64,000 nt of DNA, taken from Raffaelea ambrosiae (taxonomy: Eukaryota; Ascomycota; Sordariomycetes; Ophiostomatales; Ophiostomataceae). Positions within the stretch are counted from its first letter, which is position 1. Each line of letters opens with the position of its first letter. The notes under the pieces were generated by a model. The model worked only from the letters and a program-made list of their open reading frames with translations, was not told the origin of the DNA and searched no databases. The position numbers were made by a program, and so were the translations under genes. The stretch is taken from positions 1,492,912-1,556,911 of the forward strand of contig PCDI01000002.1 of assembly GCA_002778195.1 (NCBI GenBank), in the 5' to 3' direction. Below are positions 11,378-24,660 of the stretch, piece by piece.

Positions 11378-13273
11378 CAAAAAATCCCACGACCCAACCG
11401 AGTCAACTTGCTTTGCGTTTACTTCTTCACTTTCGTAACAAGACAAGACGAAGCCATCATGCGCAGCGGGCAACTCGCCTACAGCCTCACACACAACATC
11501 ATTCTCCATCTTAGCCCGGAGTGTAGAAGGCGGGCTTGAGCAACTTGGGGCTGCCTAAGGACACATGTCCCAGTTCTTTCTGTCATGAATACCGTCTTTT
11601 GCCTCCCAATTGGCCCCAGTTGCACTTTAGTCAAGCACTTTCCTCTGTTTCGCCCATCTGGGTGCAATCTTCTTCGTGTTGGAAACATTGTGGCCAGTTT
11701 GGTAAAGGGAAGGGTGGCTGGTGAAGGCTAGCTAAGGCAACAAGAGAGGAAAACCAAGAGAGAAAAGAGGATCCATATCGGGGGGCTTTGTGGCAGCATC
11801 GTGATTTCTGAACCAAGCTTCCTCCGTAGCGGCCTGTCTAAGCCTCACCTAGAGCGCTTCGAGCAGCCACGGCCAACTCTTCCGAACCACCAAAAAAACA
11901 AGAATAAAGCCACAGATTTAGATGTGAAGAAATTTTCTTATATGGATGCCTGCTTAGTTCAATTGTAGCAGGGCAATAGGAAGAGGGGCTGAGATCGCCC
12001 TGGGCTTGGGCTGTTGGTTTGGCTATTATTATTATTATAAATTTTTTTTTCTTTTTTTTTTTTCTTTTTTCTTCTTTTCTTGCAAATTTCCAAAAACTTC
12101 CCAACATGTTGAAAACTAAAAGGACAAAGAAGAGGCCTCATATCTTGGCAAGTTGCCGTTGACCACCGCCATAGGACTCTTGACTGGTGTCCAGAATAAA
12201 CGACAGAGTTGCGGTGTGGCAAGTGAAGATTTCGGAAAAGTGAAAAAGCAAGCAGGCAGGGATACACACCAGCATCGTGTAAAACTAAAACAAACAAGAA
12301 CAGGGGGCTTAAGAAGAAACCCAATCACCCACTTGGGCCAGTAGGGCCATTTGAGTCACCAATATGCCATTCTTCAGATAATCAGAAGTTGCCTGGTAGC
12401 AGCGGATGGTGCAGGCGGTTGCGCGAACCCCTGGGGAATCATACACATAATATAGGAAGTCATGTGAGGGTGCCCATGTCCTACCTCTATCTGACCTTTA
12501 AGCACCTGTGTCAGTGCAAGTTGCTAGCGTCTCGTTGCCTTCCGCTAAAGGGGCTGTGTAACGGGGGTCTCAACTTGCCTCAGACTCAACAACACCTGAT
12601 CCGGAGGCTAGCTTTCAAGACGAGGCTGGCCACCGCTTCCACACCGCTTTGCCTGCATGAGTGGGTTGGTCTCACGGATATGCACGGCAGAATACAAAAC
12701 TGCAGGCCGCCTCCTCTCGTAACTGCTTTCGGCAATGCTGCCCATCACCAACCACGAGCATCACCATCTGGAAGCATGCTCAGCCGCTGTCGATTGTGGC
12801 AGAGTTAAGGGGCTAAGTCACGATGGTCTGCGACCAAACCAAGAATGCAGGCGAGAGCCGAGGGGTATAGACAACTGCATTTCTCCGGGAGTTGGTGGTA
12901 CGCCTGTAACGAAGCAGTATCGCCATTACCGAAAACGGCAAAAGCAAGTCCGCAGACCACAAGTCCAAGCAACAGCGGCGAGGGTCTTGGCTGCTTCATT
13001 CTGAACGTTCTTGTTTCTTCAGATCCCTCCCATTTCTGCACCCGGCGGGGAAACACAACCGCGCGCTGTATACAGCTCCTTGTCGTACCAAAGTTGCCAA
13101 GTGAGCAGCCAAGACGGCTACAACGTGGGAGAGAGAAGCGGCACTGACAACGGGACAGAGACCATTTGGCAGGAGAAGAGACGGGCTGGGATGCCCGGGT
13201 CAAGATTCGTCGTCATCTGTGCTTCTTTGATCGTCTTGGCAACTAGCAGAAGACAACAACAGTGCATTTGGGC

Positions 13274-13293
13274 GATGCGATGCGATGCGATGC
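13274..13293. repeat. (GATGC)4 microsatellite
   Basis: Four exact tandem copies of the 5-base unit GATGC. Confidence 0.9.
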
Positions 13294-14341
13294 AATTCGG
13301 CCGGATTGGGAAGGGGACCAAAAATGAGGAGGAGCAATGTGGCGATGCAGGGGACAAAAGTGCATTTCTCTGCGTGTTGTGGTGCTAAATCGCCAGAAGT
13401 CGCTAGCTGGACTTTGCTCTGTGTGTTGCAAGATGCGGCTCTGCTACTAGCAGAAACGAGAAGGACGGAAAGACACCGGGACGCTCTTTCCTCCAGCCCC
13501 TCTTCTCGACTCTCGCGGTCGCTCCTTCCCAGCACGGTGCCGGGACGCTCATTCCTGTTCTCCTCTTTCGCCATGTTTCGGTCATTATTCTTTCCACTTC
13601 CACTTGGGAGGACGACTGCACATGGCCAAGGTCCAAAGCGCAGTTGCGCCAGCACGGAAGAGTGCGCAGGACAAAGTGCTCTACTCGAAGGACTCTTCAA
13701 GGCGGATGCCTGAAAAATACTGCCGAGCTGGCAGATAGGTGCGGCATTTGACTTCTGCATGCAGCCTTATCGTCGGGCTTGACTGCCCTTCTGGAATCCC
13801 TCCTGGAAATGAACGGAGACAAGAGGCCGTGTGCCTAATCGCGCCTTCCTTTTCCACCGCTCCTTCCCTGCTGGATTGTAGCACGTCAAACGCGTCCTTG
13901 CCCTTGCATAGGGAGAATGTGTACAAGTAGCATGCACGATGAAACTGAAGGCGGACAACAAAGCAAGAATGAGAAAGACAGACAAGAAAAACAGCACAGA
14001 AGCGGTAAGTCGTGGCGATACAAAACACGAAGCTGGAGAGACCAGCACCGTCACCGAGTGGGATGCCCATCAATGAGGTCATGGAATAGTGTCACCGAGA
14101 AGAATGCCACGATCAAGTTTTCCATAGAATCGGGGACTTTCACGAAATCATCGTCTCGAATTACCCATCTTGGCGACCACGCGAAGCAAAACAGAAACAG
14201 CCCTCCCTCTGTCCACGACAACCATGAAAACAAGAAAAAACAGGAGACATCCCTCACTAAAAGGACCGGTCTCGGCCCCGTCCCCCCCCCAGCCGTCTTA
14301 GGAGTGGCCTAGAGGCAGACTGCCGTGGGCTGGGGCCGCAT

Positions 14342-14379
14342 GGTGGTGCCTCAGGGTGGTGCTTCAGGGTGGTGCCTCT
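14342..14379. repeat. 13-base tandem repeat
   Basis: Nearly three copies of a 13-base unit of the form GGTGGTGCCTCAG, with one C/T difference between copies. Confidence 0.8.
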
Positions 14380-15762
14380 TGTCGGGACGAGTCGGGCGAC
14401 AAGGATGGGTGATGCCATATGGCAGATCTGGCTGACTGAAAATAGATCATTGTCAAACGACTTTTGGCTGTTTAAGGCGCAGATAGGGAGAAAGGATGGA
14501 AGATAGAGGGACAGAAGGAGCAGATTCATCCACAAGCCGAGATATTTCCCTCTGGCCCAGCCAGCTTGTTCCAAGGACAGAGACAGTGCCGCAGGAACAG
14601 CGAATGCCCAGAGCACACCAGCAGGGGGCGCTTGCTGGCCACATGGGTTGCACGGTTTCGGGCCATTGCTACGAGGCACGCCGGCGTCCCCACTGAAGCT
14701 GTCCCTGGCCGCGCCGACTGCTGCAGCAGCCACGCGGGTTGCAGCGGGCTTTCAACGGAGGGGCAGACAACAGAGAAGAACACAGGAGACAGTGGAGCAG
14801 ACACAGGAGAGTAAGTCACACGAAGCCATACGAAGCACACGACTGCGCAAATCCCTCACTTCTCACATCTCATTTATTGAACGTCGTTTATTGCTCATCA
14901 GCAGTAGTCAGATCCCCGATATGACGTTCGGGAATCCCAATGGCCCTGCTCGCCTGCTTCTGCAAAAAAACTACGAGTACTGTATAATACATGTTTGTGA
15001 GAGACACATACCGAGTAATTTGCAGCTGCAGGTGTCGTTGGTATGTAGCACAGCAGCAGCTCGGAAGCCGACGAGCATGCATATGCTACCCACGCCCGCC
15101 CACACAATGCCATGTCACCAACAAAGGAAGCTGGTCACGCGCGGGAGGCACCGCTGAGCGAGTGGAGAGGGAGAGCGGGATGATGGACAGACACGCGGGT
15201 GTCTCTAGGAGGACAACATGGAAAACAAGCAAAGGATGGTCAAAACTTGGTGCATCTGTCGAAATGTAACGGCATTTGTGCCATCGACGGCGAACATCTT
15301 TTTTGTGCCCATACAGCCTGGCAATAAGGAGGCCGGAAAGCGGAAGACGGAAGACGGGTTTGCTTCATCTCTCGCTGTATTTGGGGTTTAACCCTCTCTT
15401 CACCGCTTCTTTTGCGTTTCCCTTGTTCCCGGACGTCATCACAGCATTCCCCATTCATCAATTTTGGAGGGTATCTGCAACAACCGCGGCCGCGGGATGC
15501 ATGTCACAGCAATGCAGGAGAAAGCTTAACGAGCTCTCTCTCCGTTACAGCAGAAGTTGAAAGGACAAGATAGGTATGCCGTCAAAGCACCGGCGGTACC
15601 CATCTGAATGCGGCATGCAGAAAGCTCATCAAACCTCCCACGCCCCGGCCTTGTACTGTGTGCGTGTGCGTGGGAAACACCACGGCACACCGCTCCAGAC
15701 ATGTAAGATACTATAGTACATTATAAGCAGACAAGGTGCAATCTCTAGCTGCTCCAGTGGCT

Positions 15763-15781
15763 ACAGTTGTTCTACAACTGT
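15763..15781. repeat. Short perfect inverted repeat
   Basis: ACAGTTGT and ACAACTGT form a perfect 8-base stem around a 3-base loop. Direct repeats of CCAGTGG flank it at about 15754 and 15783. Confidence 0.75.
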
Positions 15782-16508
15782 TCCAGTGGGCAGAAGGGGA
15801 GCGTGCAGGCCCCTCTGCATGCGGCTCTTACAGCAGTATCAAGTCGTCCTGATGCCCAGAAGACCTCGTGCGGTTGTCGCTGCTGTTTTGTCCGATACTC
15901 CGTCGCTGGCGCAAGCTAAATAACCTTAACGGCATGGCGCCAGACAAGGCGATTTCGCGTCAAGTCCCGCGCAGGAGGAGCAGAGAGTGCCTGCCCAGTG
16001 GACCTTTTTCATTTTACTTGCTCTTTATTAGCCCTCTTGCAGGAGAATGAGAAAAAAGAGGGTCTGGACTACCCGTAGACTTGCCAGTAGCGGGAAAAGG
16101 ACGCCTCCACTAACACGCGCCATCAAAGATGCACCGGCCCTGGAAATTGACCCCCATTGAAACTCGTCATGGGGACAGGAGCTGCAGCTACGACTGGACA
16201 CAGCCAGTGGAAGGATTTGGGGGCTTGCCTGCCGAGGGACGGCGGAGGGGGACCCTCTTTCGCGAACAATCGCTGTCCAATACAATGCCATCTTACATAT
16301 AAATCTTACGCGGCAGATACGGTGCTCGGTCTGCCAGCATCGCTGCTCGGTACCGCTTGTGTTTGGGCTGGAGGGGCGTTGCTGGTATGCCGTTCACAGG
16401 GGGGGAAAGGCACACCAAAGAAAAGCAAGGTATCGTCCTCAATGGTCATTCAATGCATGTCTGTTCCATGCCCCCTTGCCATTGCGTTGTTAGATACCAT
16501 GTAGGTGT

Positions 16509-16525
16509 GGGGGGGGGGGGGGGGG
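16509..16525. repeat. Poly-G run of 17
   Basis: Seventeen consecutive G on the plus strand, followed by a long purine-rich stretch. Confidence 0.9.
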
Positions 16526-17660
16526 AGAAGGGGACAGCAAGACCGGTAGAGACGAAGGAGGAGGACCAGAACCAAGGAAGCGAGGAACAGGGTCCGGAGA
16601 AACGAAGGGCCACGGAGGAAGAAAGAGATGGAGAGGAGGCAGAGAGAAAGAGAGAGAGCGAGGCGAGATGAGTGCCCATCTCCGGCAGATCCTGATTGCC
16701 GGAACGCGCGCAGAATATGCACAGGACAGGCACAGCAAGGAGAAACGAGATACGAGAGGGAAACGCAATGACGCGTTGACCAAAGAAAGAAGGAAAGCTG
16801 GGCCAGAGGCCGCAGTTTGAAATTGGCCCCAGACGAAGGACATGAAAAAAACAGCTGATCTGACGATGTCATTTTGGCATCAGGGCGCCAGTCCAAACCA
16901 GGAGAAACAAACGAAAAAAAGCCGCAGCGTATAACACGCATGGATGGAGCAAAGAGAGACAAGAGAGAGAAACGCGGATTGCCTGATTTGGGGCCAAGCC
17001 GGACACTCGGAGGAGACGTACTTGTAGAGTAGCATAACAAGACAAAAAAAAACAGAAGAGGCGTTGAGCACTTGCCCTCTGTGGTTTGCTTTTCGGCGCC
17101 TTGTCTCCCCCCCTCCCCCTTCCTGGAATGCGACTTGATCGTTTTCGATGCTAGCGGCGTAGCATCTCGCTTGTTCGCTGAATTGTCGTGCATGCAGGGT
17201 CAGGACATGCGCCATCATAGCGGAGGTCGAGTACGGTACATCGCTACAAGGGCAGGATAAGGAAAGGCAGAAAAAAAAAGTGTTTTGGGTTTGGACGGGG
17301 CCCCATCTGGACGGGTCCATCCCGCAAGAGCAGTTGCAAAAGGGGGAAACAGCAGCCAAAAAAAAAAAAAAAAAAAGTGGACAACAAGCAGGTTTCGTGA
17401 GGTGAGCATGTTGAAAAAGAAGGAGAAAAAGAAGCGGCGGGCAAAGGCATACGCATAATAGTAATAGGCATATGTAAATCGGGGAAAAAACAACAAAAAG
17501 GCAGATGACAAACAGGAAAAGAAAACACCCATCAAGCTGTTCGAAACAAGGCGAGAAGGCTGACAGAGAGCAATACATGAGGAGGTAAAAAAAAGAGGCT
17601 AAGAACGAAAAACAGCTGATCAGCGGACATCTACTTTCTTTGTTTTGTTCTCTCTCACCC
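16526..17660 (-). promoter_or_regulatory. Orphan purine/pyrimidine-skewed tract
   Basis: About 1.1 kb that is strongly purine-rich on the plus strand (GAGGA, AGAGA, AAGAAA runs), so pyrimidine-rich read on the minus strand. A 19-base A run lies at 17358-17376. In this window such tracts sit directly upstream of real genes in the gene's own direction. Here no minus-strand gene is recognisable at lower coordinates. It may be the promoter or leader of an unrecognised transcript, or simply a low-complexity tract. Confidence 0.35.
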
Positions 17661-18890
17661 ATAGCTCTCTATCATAGCTGCTTGTACAAGTACGTCCTCG
17701 CAGACAAGGTGAAAGCCAAGCATGTCGGATCCATGCTCTTCTGCATTGTGTTGTTCGTTCTGGCTGCATGTGTAATCCTTTCGTAGGCGATCTTGCATTT
17801 GGCTATTTCGATGCCCAGACTCCAATCCTTTCGCTTCAATGGCTGGCTGCAAATACACGAACACAACGTCTCTACCCCCTTCCTTCCTCCTCCCCGCCCC
17901 GGATTTTCTTGGCATTGGTGCAGATATGCACAGAGGCAAAGGGAGAGGCAAATATTGAGCGACAATCTGTTCTAGGAAAGCTAACAAAACGACCAAAAAA
18001 GGTGGAGGGAAAGAAACGGACGAGATGCATGGTGGTTTGAATCCTTTGGAACTTCATTGAACCCGGCCAGAAAAGCAGGACCAACTGCGTGAAAAAGCAG
18101 GAACTTTTTGTTGAAACGAGGAGAAAGAAGCCGTTTTCCCCTCTTTCTTTTGGCTTTTCTTTGGCTCTACCCTCTTCAGGGCTCGTTTATTACAGGCCAT
18201 ACACAAGCCATTGTAGGCCACACGCGCACGCTAATACCCTGTACACAGACAAAGTAGATGCAGCAACAAGTTAAAGAAAAAAAAAACCGGCTTTCTTTGC
18301 ACGGGGACGCCGTCGAGAATGAGGGGGAGGGAAAAGGAGGGGTGGCGCACGAAAAGGAATGTTCTACGTCCAGACCGTTCCGCTGATCCTTTTTTTTTTT
18401 CTTGGGAGGGGATGCTCAGATTTTTTTTTTCTGTCTTGGGTAGGTTGGACAGAAGCTGTTGACCAACCAGAGGAGCATGTTGGCTTCATGCAAGGGAGGA
18501 CCAGAAACAGGCAAGGTACAATAGAAGATGTATTAGTTATACAGTGCCTCGTGGAAGCTTACATCTTCTGATCGAAGCTTGCCGTGGAGGGCAGACGCAA
18601 AGATGCACAGCCGAGACGATGGACGAAACAGGCCAAGACAAGCCAGAGCAAGACAGTCGCGTATCTTTCACCCGCAAGCAAAGACAGCAAAGTGATGCCA
18701 AGGATTCGAGGAGCATGGAAGGGAGCTTTGTCGAACAATGATCGAACAAGGATCGAACCAAACAACCGAGACTCACATAGCAACAATTCGTTATCAACGC
18801 GCGCGCAGAAATAAAAAAAAGAGCCAAGACGAAGGACAGACCACAATTTCTGCTTGCGAGATGCCTGTAGACGCCGAGGAAGAGCCATTT

Positions 18891-18923
18891 TGTGTGTGTG
18901 TGTGTGTGTGTGCGTGTGCGTGT
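18891..18923. repeat. (TG)n microsatellite
   Basis: A TG dinucleotide run of about 33 bases with two C interruptions towards its end. Confidence 0.9.
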
Positions 18924-19093
18924 ATCTGTTGGTGTCTTTGAAGAAAAAAAAACAGAAGTCCCTATCTCTCTCTTTTTTTCATGCAATCCTTCTCATGTAA
19001 CGGCAATCTGGAATGGACAATTCCTCTGTTGATTTCACCCAGAGTGATTCCCAGGCTCCGGCACCTGCACATTCAGTGGGGGGAGGAATGCGT

Positions 19094-19116
19094 GAGAGAG
19101 AGAGAGAGAGAGAGAG
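19094..19116. repeat. (GA)n microsatellite
   Basis: An uninterrupted GA dinucleotide run of about 23 bases. Confidence 0.9.
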
Positions 19117-20529
19117 CGCACGGTAAGACACCGTGCAAAGGATCAATATCAAAGATACTGTTTCAAGAACAGACATGCGGTCCAGACACGCGGGAGGTGG
19201 GGGGCGGGGGAGAACAGACACAGCATTCCAGGGTCTTTTGCTGGCGTCTACCAAAGGCATGCATTGTTTCTGTTCTCTTGTCGGCAGGTACATGCGCAAG
19301 AGAAACAAAGCCGTGGGTTTTTTTTTTACGTGTAGTCACGTCCAATCCCCCCAGCCCTGTCCCCAGTTTTGGCGTCACAGATGTATCATCGCGAGTTTTA
19401 GAAGGAAGAAGAGGAAAAAAAGAAAGAAAAAGAAAGATACGATTGCTGACCAGCCATTGAACGGCTCCCAGTCCTTAGGCCCAGCCAGTCTTTGTTCGTG
19501 GCCCTTGCGAATAGCTGGCTCGGGGAAATGGGAGCGCTACTGTATCTGTACTCGTTTATGTGAGCCAGTGAAGAGCCAGACAAGCAGGGCGCGTATGAGA
19601 CGGTTCGCTCTAATCTTTCCATACAACAACAGGATGCTTTGGCGTGTCCGGCCTCGGTCTATCAGGCCAACCCACAGGAGGAGCGCCAGGCAGTCCTCGG
19701 CTGGACTTGTCGTTGCAGATACAACATGGGAACATTTGCACCTGGACATTGTGATGGATGAAGTGATTTTCGTCTTCCATGAGTTGACTCCAAAAAAAGA
19801 TAATGACGGCGGGTGGTCCTGCCAACATGGGTGTCATTCTTGGGCATTCTTGGGTGTCCATTGGTCTCTTGGTTTTTTCTTGGTATTGCTATTTTGGCAG
19901 CTCGGTGCGCTCTTACTTTGACATTCTTGGTATTTTGCCTCTTCTACTTTGTACTTGGATATTCCACCAGCCTTTGCCAACCGCAGCACCAGACATGGCC
20001 CATGTGCGTGCGGCGGGCGGTAGCGCCAGGTCTGGGACCAAAGGGGCATAGAAATGTCTGGGGAAGCCGGAATATCCGATCCCGAGGCATGGAAAAGAGA
20101 AAGGACATAAAAAAAAACAACAATGAGCGCGAGCAAGAGCGAGCGCCAAGCAGGGCTCTAGATACGTCATCTCTCGTGAGAAGTGGGTTGTACTCCACTA
20201 AATTTTGGACCTTGTTATGACAGCAGTCACTGACTACAAGTTGGAGAAGGGGGGGGGGTGGTCCTTTCTACAACCAAGATACAGCCATGTCTCCGACTGG
20301 GCATCGTGACCAGCACGCGTAGGATGACATTCGTATAAAGATACTACGAACAAGTTTTGTTCGACGGTCTGTCTCAGAAGTTTTGGGGTGAAAGGGGAAG
20401 GAGATTGGGGGGGGAGGCGATTCCACCACCAATGAGGGGACGTCATATTACGACCGGGCACCAGCCAGTTATGAGTAGTTGTAGGGTCGTATAAAACAAT
20501 GGTACCAGACAAGACAGAAAAAAAGAAGT

Positions 20530-20565
20530 AAAAAATAAAAATAAAAATAAAAATAAAAAGAAGCA
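20530..20565. repeat. A-rich (AAAAT)n-like repeat
   Basis: Several tandem units of the type AAAAATA, within a longer purine-rich block that ends near 20650. Confidence 0.75.
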
Positions 20566-21668
20566 ACGAAAACGAGTGCGAATGGAGTGTCAGAGAGAGA
20601 GGAGAAGGGGGCAAAAAAAAAAGAGAAAAAAAAGAAAGAGAAACCCGCGAAGGCGCGAGCCAAAAGTGGACCCCTTCCAAGAGACCCGCTTTTTGCCTTC
20701 TCCAATTCCAGGTGGGCTTGGGGACTTGGAAAAAAAAGGATATATCCTTTCAGCGTGCATTTTACCTATCGCCCGCACGATGCTAGTCGCCAATGGATCA
20801 ATCGCGCGTACTAAGGTCTACGCACACGCACACACCCGCCCGCTCTCGCTACTTGTGCCCTTTTGGCTGTGCCGCCTGAACCGTGCTGACCAATGGCTGA
20901 GACGAGCCGGGGGGGCAGGCCAAAAAAAAAAAAAAAGAGCTACCCTGCAAGTCTGGGAAGTCTGCAGCCAGGCCGCTACTGCTACAAGCCTGCAAGGGTG
21001 CCGTATTGCTTGTAAAGAAACTCATCTCGCAGTCTCGTACACAGTAGGATACTACAAGTGTGTACAATGTAGAACACTATGTAGTAGAGTAGTAGCGTCG
21101 AAGCAACCTCGAAACGGGCTGCAATCTGGGATGCATCTCGTGGACGGCGGTTGTTTTCAGCCAAAAAAAGACAGAGTCTTGGAAGGAAACACAGGCCAGA
21201 TAGACCAAGCCCGGACTCGTGGACTCCTGGGCAGTGCATCTGGCCTGTAATATATGAGCCGTGACCAGGCCGGGCATGTAGAGAGGTAGAGGACGTTCTC
21301 TTCCCCCGGTCTCGAGACGTCGCCAACGATCCCTACTCTGTATGTCTTTTCTTTTCTTTTTCTCTTTTGCCCTTTTCTACTTTCGCTCTGTTGATAATGT
21401 GTCTTGACCAAGCCAGTGGATGATAGGTTACACTTTACTATGTATTACCTATAGCCCACACGTAAAGCCGTATTGGCGGCGTTTACTTTACCAGCGATTT
21501 CTCCGCCGTAGCGGCTTTTGGGGGGGCAAGACCGAGGCACCGCTGTCCACTGTACCTGTCCTCGGCGTCTTCCACCGGCCGTCTGGCCACAAAAAAAGAT
21601 CGACCGAGCTTGGTCACTGCTACCACTGTAACTTTTCCCTCTTTCTTGCCTGTCGGCCCCCCCTTCCT

Positions 21669-21693
21669 CCCCCCCCCNCCCCCCCCCCCCCCC
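21669..21693. other. C homopolymer with undetermined base
   Basis: A poly-C run with an N at 21678. The true run length is unresolved in the assembly. Confidence 0.9.
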
Positions 21694-22620
21694 TGCGTTT
21701 CCATTCCCCTTGGCAGTTTGCGCGGGCAAATGCCCCGCCAAGGCCCGCCCTTGGGATCCGCCCCGCGGCGTCTTCTCGCTTTTGGCCAGGGCAAAGGGGG
21801 AGGGCCACCGCCAGGGAATAACACGCTTCTTGCCATGCCAGCCCAGCCTGCAGGTGTGCGAAATGAAGGCCAAAGACAGCCCACCCCACCCTTTTCTGCT
21901 TCTGTGCTTCTGTGCGTCTCTGGGTTCCATTTTCTCTATTTCTCTCTTTTTTTATTTATTTTATTTCTATTTATTTTATTTTTACTTTTTCTTTTGCTGC
22001 GTGTGATCCGTCTGATGCACCGCAACTAGTCTCCGTCCGTGCCGACAGGAGAAGGGAGAAAAATCCGTTTTTGGTTGTCTGGCTGGTGGCTGGCAAACTG
22101 GCTGGCGCGAAGCATTCGTGAACACCGAGGGCCGAGATAGCCCCAGGTGTGGCAGGCGACCGAGTCTGTGACGAGTGTGAGCGGTGCTCCGTACGTGGCA
22201 AGCAATGGCCATTGACCGTATCCGATGTGCTTCACCACACCGCAGTAAGATGCCTCACATTCGTGGCTTGCCAGTCTCGGCGGCACAATGAGGCAAACAT
22301 TGTGCAGACCAACTACTACAGAGGAAGTACAATTTTGTTTCACAGCTGGAAGGAACGGCCGAACGAGCTTGCCGCACTCAGCGGCCACCAACGCAACGGG
22401 GGGCTGTTGCTTCCCCATCTTGGAAGGAACAAGAGAAGCGCTTGTTGGCTTTTGGCTTTTTGGCTGCTTGCTCTTTCCTCTCCTGTCTGTCGTCTCCAAC
22501 TCGAGGCTGTTTTGCAACAACGCTTCTGGCTGCTCTCATCACCAATACACGTACACCCCTCTTTTGCGTCCCTTCCCCCCCAGCTTGTGCTTCTGTTTGC
22601 TGTTCTTTTTCTTCAACACG

Positions 22621-22637
22621 CCCCCCCNCCCCCCCCC
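22621..22637. other. C homopolymer with undetermined base
   Basis: A poly-C run with an N at 22628, again an unresolved homopolymer. Confidence 0.9.
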
Positions 22638-24660
22638 GAAAAGACCGACTTCCGCATTTGTTTCTCGAAACGGGGGGCTGACCCTGTCTGTGTCCTATGG
22701 TACGAAGTGGCTGCTACGCCTTGTACTCCTGCGTGTCCAGAGTATTATCCTGGTAGTGATCCTGTATCGCCCGTCCTTGTGTCCGTCTTTGCCCATTAGT
22801 TAGTTATCTCCACGCCCGTTTCTCCAGACCCCTCCACACCCACACACAAAAAAACGACACCAGTCTCTGTTCAGAAAGTCTATCCAGCAATCGTTATTTT
22901 TATGTCTCTCCAATTCTTTTATTTTTATTATTTCCCTCTCATTTGTCTGTCGGCGCCGGTTTGACCCTGGACGCGAATTAAAAAAAGGAATAAAGAAAGG
23001 AAGAAGAAACAGACCTGCTACCAACCCAGCCAGCCAACCAACCAACCAAAAAAAAAACCTTATTCTGCTGTGCCAATTGAATTCATAAAAACCTTCTTCC
23101 TCGCCATTTCTAGGCTTTCGACCTTCTCCCGAACCCCCCCCTTCTTCCCTCTCTCTTGGTTCTCTTTCCTTTTCCTTTTCTTACTTTTCTTTTTTTTCCC
23201 CTTATTCTTATTTCCCTCTCAATTTCGTCTCCTTCCTCCTGTTGGCCGGCCTGTCTGCGTTCGTCTGCCCGGCCTGTCCAGCCTGTTCGACCCGCCAATC
23301 CTCTCTCTGCTTTTGTCGGCACTGTTTCACGTCTCAATTTATCTCGGTCTTGTCCCTTTCTTGGTCCTCCTTTTTCCCCCATCGCTTTCGCGGCCGCTCT
23401 TCATTTTCTACCTCTGGGCGATCCTTTGTCGCCTCGGCGCTGCGACTTCATTCTTCTTTTCCCTTTTTTTTACTCTATTTCATTCCTTTTATCCCGGGTT
23501 TCGTGCTTGGCTCCTCTGCTGCTCATCCCTTCGAGCCGTGTAAGTCGCCTGCATCCTTGGCGTCTAATACACACAGCCAAACAGACCGTCAACAAACAGG
23601 CACACACAGCCACACAAACAACCTCTGTAACCTCTGGAAACACACCCGGACACCATCTGGGTCGTGCCTGCATTCGCAGCCGCCCTCATCTGCCAGGTAC
23701 GTAGCCTGCCAAGGCAACACGGCTCTCACGAAGCACTTGCACAGAAACACCGCCAAGGCTGGTACCTCGATCTTGTCACGTCGTGCACCCACCTCTCGCC
23801 CCGTTTCGCTCGTCTCTGCCTCCTTGTCATTGTCTTTCTTACCCGCAAACGCGTTTCCTCGGTCCAACGTTCTCGGTGGTACTATCCCCCATATTCGGAT
23901 CTGCAATTCTGCCAATTCTCCATTACTGCATCCAGCGTCGTGGTCTGTTCTCCCTTCTTGGCACAGCAGCTATAAGAAGGCGCGCCTCTCAGCTGCTCTC
24001 GACCGTCCGTCTCCCGGTCGAATTGGTCGAGCTGGTCTTCAGTCTCGATTGTTTAGCTTGTCTATGCAGTCCAGCCTGTCCACCAGCCCAGCCTTTGAGC
24101 CCACTGTCCAGCAGCCGCCTCCGAAGCTCGCCATTCGGGGAAAAGAACAAAACAGAACAGACACAAAGAACACGCGCAGAACACGCAAAACGCAGGAGAC
24201 CCAGAATCCGGATTTGCCCATTTTCCCATCCATTGCTCAGCCCTCACTTCCTTTGTCCTCCCCCCCCCTATTTCACATGCGCGTCGGAAGCGTGAAGTTT
24301 CACGTCAAGACAAAGATACGGAACGGCGTATTCTCGCGTGGCCGCGGCAACTCCGGTTTCCGCACTGTTTCCCCCCAGACCCGCTAAAGTTGCTGTTGCA
24401 CTGATCTCGATTTGCTGGCTATTACCGCCAGGCATCTCCGACCTCACCAGCCCAAACAACAAAGCACAGTCGCTGGCCACAGTCTGCATACTGCCCACCT
24501 CCCCAGAGAGACCATTGACCATTCCTCCTCCCTCCCCAAACCCTAATACGCCCGCCAGCCAGCGCGCCCTTGCCGCCCACAAGGCACCTTGCCAGCAATT
24601 GGTCACAGGAACCTTTGCCCGCTAACTCGCCCAACAAGAGCCTACCACGCTTAGCAACGC

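Larger units (their letters stand above)
11378..16500. other. Gene-poor region, part 1
   Basis: About 5 kb in which I see no supported gene. Open frames of up to 186 codons exist on both strands but none has family motifs, plausible splice frames or a convincing composition. Contents noted: a T-rich block at 12030-12085, a GATGC tandem at 13274-13293, a 13-base tandem at 14342-14379, a C run near 14283 and a perfect short hairpin at 15763-15781. The first few hundred bases should include upstream control sequence of the small zinc protein A. The base composition is not AT-rich, so it does not look like repeat-induced-point-mutated transposon debris. Confidence 0.5.
17661..22800. other. Gene-poor region, part 2
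   Basis: About 5 kb with no supported gene. It contains a TG run (18891-18923), a GA run (19094-19116), an A-rich AAAAT block (20530-20565), T-rich blocks (21930-22000) and two C homopolymers that each hold an undetermined base (21678 and 22628). Open frames of up to 262 codons are present on the plus strand (19133-19921), but their translations are Arg/Ser/Trp-rich and motif-free. Confidence 0.5.

Noticed and set aside
19133..19921. 262-codon plus-strand frame
   Set aside because: Motif-free, crosses poly-T and A-rich tracts, and has no leader or splice support.
23242..24387. 381-codon plus-strand frame upstream of the kinase
   Set aside because: Low-complexity Ser/Pro/Thr-rich translation of a pyrimidine-rich leader; no domains and splice signals fall inside it.
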